A stretch of 41,668 bases of DNA from assembly GCA_030747125.1 (NCBI GenBank), contig JASLLI010000003.1, forward strand, positions 1 through 41,668, in the 5' to 3' direction. A model generated the notes under the pieces. It searched no databases and was not told the DNA's origin. It saw nothing but the letters and a program-made list of their open reading frames with translations. Of the stretch, positions 39,829-41,668 are shown piece by piece. Source of the stretch: Fidelibacterota bacterium. Lineage in GTDB: Bacteria > Fidelibacterota > Marinisomatia > SCGC-AAA003-L08 > D37C17. The position numbers and the translations under genes are program-made. Numbering within the stretch: position 1 is the stretch's first letter; each line of letters starts with the position of its first letter.

Positions 39829-40960
39829 AATACTGGCTGAAGATTCTCAATCCATTTTTATTTTAGCAGGAGAAGAGTCTGCAGACAATCATGGCGCTAA
39901 ATTAATGCAGGCTATCCTGGATAAACGAGAGGATATTCAATTTATCGGAATTGGTGGCGAGAAAATGATTCAAAAGGGTCTCTCCTCACTTGTACCAATG
40001 AATAATTTAGCAGTGATGGGATTTGTTGAAGTGCTAAAACATCTGCCATTTTTTCGACAGCTTACTCATGAAATATTGACTGAAATCGAGAAGGAGTCCC
40101 CCTGTCATATTGTCTTGATTGACTACCCGGGATTTAATTTGAGACTGGCAAAAAAGTTAAAAGAAAGATTTAAAATTCCCATCACTTATTATATCAGTCC
40201 TCAGCTTTGGGCATGGAAGGAAAACAGAGTTAAAACTATTCGGAAATATATTGATCAAATGCTGGTGATTTTTCCTTTTGAAGAAAACTGGTATCATGAA
40301 AGGGGGGTGAAAGCAAGTTTTACCGGGCATCCTATTTTTGATGAGTATGTTCCAACTGAAAAGGAAGAGTTGTGTAAAAAGCTGAATCTGGATTGTACTC
40401 AACCTATCATCACCTTATATCCCGGAAGCCGTCAGCAGGAAGTTGATCAGCATCTCCCCACCCTGATTCAGGCAGCCCAAAAATTATCCCAACATAATAA
40501 TAATCTTCAGTTTGTATTGGGGGCAGCTACACAAATTAATCTGAAAAAATGGATTTTACCAAAATGGGTTAAGGTAGAAACTCAACACCCCCAATTAGCA
40601 TTGGAAGTAGCTGATCTTGCTATCGTTGCATCGGGAACTTCAACGGTGGAGGCAGCGGTTTTCAGAACCCCCATGATTATCATTTATAGAATGGCAGCTC
40701 TTTCCTGGTGGCTCTCCACTCTACTGGTAAAGGTACCCTTTGCAGGCATGGTGAATATTATAGCAGGTAAAAAAATTATGCCGGAACTATTGCAGAATAA
40801 TTTCACCGTAGATCAGGTTGTTAAAAAGGCAGAGGAAATACTTTCAAATCCTGATAAATTAAAGGAAATGCAATCTGAACTGGAGAAAGTGAGCAACACA
40901 TTGAAGGGCAACGGCGCTTCTCAAAATGCAGCAGAAAAAATATTGGAGTATAAATCCTGA
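39815..40960 (+). CDS. lpxB: Lipid-A-disaccharide synthase
   Basis: 'FILAGEESADNHGAKLMQAI', 'IDYPGFNLRLAKKLK', 'ITYYISPQLWAWKENRVKTIRKYIDQMLVIFPFE', 'LYPGSRQQEV'. ORF is open from 39659 but the family start fits TTG at 39815. Confidence 0.95.
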   Translation: MTKPKILAEDSQSIFILAGEESADNHGAKLMQAILDKREDIQFIGIGGEKMIQKGLSSLVPMNNLAVMGFVEVLKHLPFFRQLTHEILTEIEKESPCHIVLIDYPGFNLRLAKKLKERFKIPITYYISPQLWAWKENRVKTIRKYIDQMLVIFPFEENWYHERGVKASFTGHPIFDEYVPTEKEELCKKLNLDCTQPIITLYPGSRQQEVDQHLPTLIQAAQKLSQHNNNLQFVLGAATQINLKKWILPKWVKVETQHPQLALEVADLAIVASGTSTVEAAVFRTPMIIIYRMAALSWWLSTLLVKVPFAGMVNIIAGKKIMPELLQNNFTVDQVVKKAEEILSNPDKLKEMQSELEKVSNTLKGNGASQNAAEKILEYKS

Positions 40961-40989
40961 AGAATTTTAAAGTCACATTTTTTTCCTTT

Positions 40990-41610
40990 GTGGGTCAATG
41001 GGTGATTCAACTTCTCTTTTTGTTGAATAAAGTGAAGATTCATGGCGGAGAACATATACAGAAATTTGCCAGTGCAGGCAAGCCCGTTATGGTCTGTGTC
41101 TGGCACGGGCGGCTCCTCTTCCCTAGTTGGTTTCTGCGATTTGAAATCACCAATCTCCATGCCATTGCCAGCCGTCACACAGATGCAGAAATCATGGCAC
41201 GCATTCTGAAACGCTGGGGATATGGACTTATTAGGGGCAGTACACGAAAGGGAGGAAAAGCCGTAATTCAAAAAATGGAAGAGGTTTTTAAAAACTCTGG
41301 AATTGTGGCAGTAACTAATGATGGACCAAAAGGTCCAGCGAGGATATCTAAACCAGGAAGCACTGGTGTGGCTATTAAATATAATGTGGACATGATTACC
41401 ATTACGGGTTCAGCAACGAAGTATTGGCAGATGAAATCCTGGGATAAATTCATGCTTCCCAAACCCTTCGGGAGAATTGATATTGTATTATCGCCACCCC
41501 TTGAAATAAATGAACCTCCTGCCAATAACGAAGAGGAAATTAAACTGCTGTCAGATTTTATGAATCACTATCAGGATGAAGCAGACCGAATGACGGGAAA
41601 AATTTCTTAA
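40990..41610 (+). CDS. DUF374 / lysophospholipid acyltransferase family protein
   Basis: 'VCVWHGRLLFPSW', 'AIASRHTDAEIMARILKRWGYGLIRGSTRKGG', 'TNDGPKGPARISKPG' are DUF374 signatures. Confidence 0.92.
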   Translation: MGQWVIQLLFLLNKVKIHGGEHIQKFASAGKPVMVCVWHGRLLFPSWFLRFEITNLHAIASRHTDAEIMARILKRWGYGLIRGSTRKGGKAVIQKMEEVFKNSGIVAVTNDGPKGPARISKPGSTGVAIKYNVDMITITGSATKYWQMKSWDKFMLPKPFGRIDIVLSPPLEINEPPANNEEEIKLLSDFMNHYQDEADRMTGKIS

Positions 41611-41615
41611 CAACA

Positions 41616-41668
41616 ATGCTACGGTCAGTCCTTTCACCAATCTTAATCCCCTTGTCCTGGATATATGG
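41616..41668 (+). CDS. lpxK: Start of tetraacyldisaccharide 4'-kinase (partial, runs off the window)
   Basis: ATG at 41616 translates to MLRSVLSPILIPLSWIY, resembling LpxK N-termini; context after lpxB and DUF374. Not in the supplied ORF track because it is truncated. Confidence 0.6.
   Translation, partial: MLRSVLSPILIPLSWIY

Overview
The 41.7 kb window is a gene-dense bacterial chromosomal segment with no rRNA, tRNA, CRISPR array, transposase or phage gene that I could recognise. Most of it is housekeeping: glyS, topA, ppdK, prmC-prfA-yqhQ(DUF1385)-rpmE-aminotransferase-rho, and an eno-ftsB-like-X-Y-amidase-murI-folC run. There is also a surface-polysaccharide cluster (acetyltransferase, flippase, three glycosyltransferases) and a lipid A cluster (Gfo/Idh oxidoreductase, lpxB, DUF374 acyltransferase, start of lpxK). 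The gene set and Gram-negative envelope genes suggest an FCB-group (Marinimicrobia-like) organism, but that is a guess from gene content, not a computed placement. The least ordinary content is: (i) a secreted protein of six tandem cysteine-bracketed leucine-rich modules with a recurring 'NKICPPYPxC' signature, divergent from a secreted protein with a C-terminal dockerin pair; (ii) two uncharacterised probable outer-membrane proteins inside the eno-to-folC run; (iii) a UbiA-family gene resembling digeranylgeranylglyceryl-phosphate synthases; (iv) an intrinsic-terminator-like hairpin whose T-tract abuts the yqhQ start codon; and (v) almost no spacing at five of six convergent gene junctions. 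I found no convincing wholly new multi-gene system. Functional calls come from reading motifs, without database searches.
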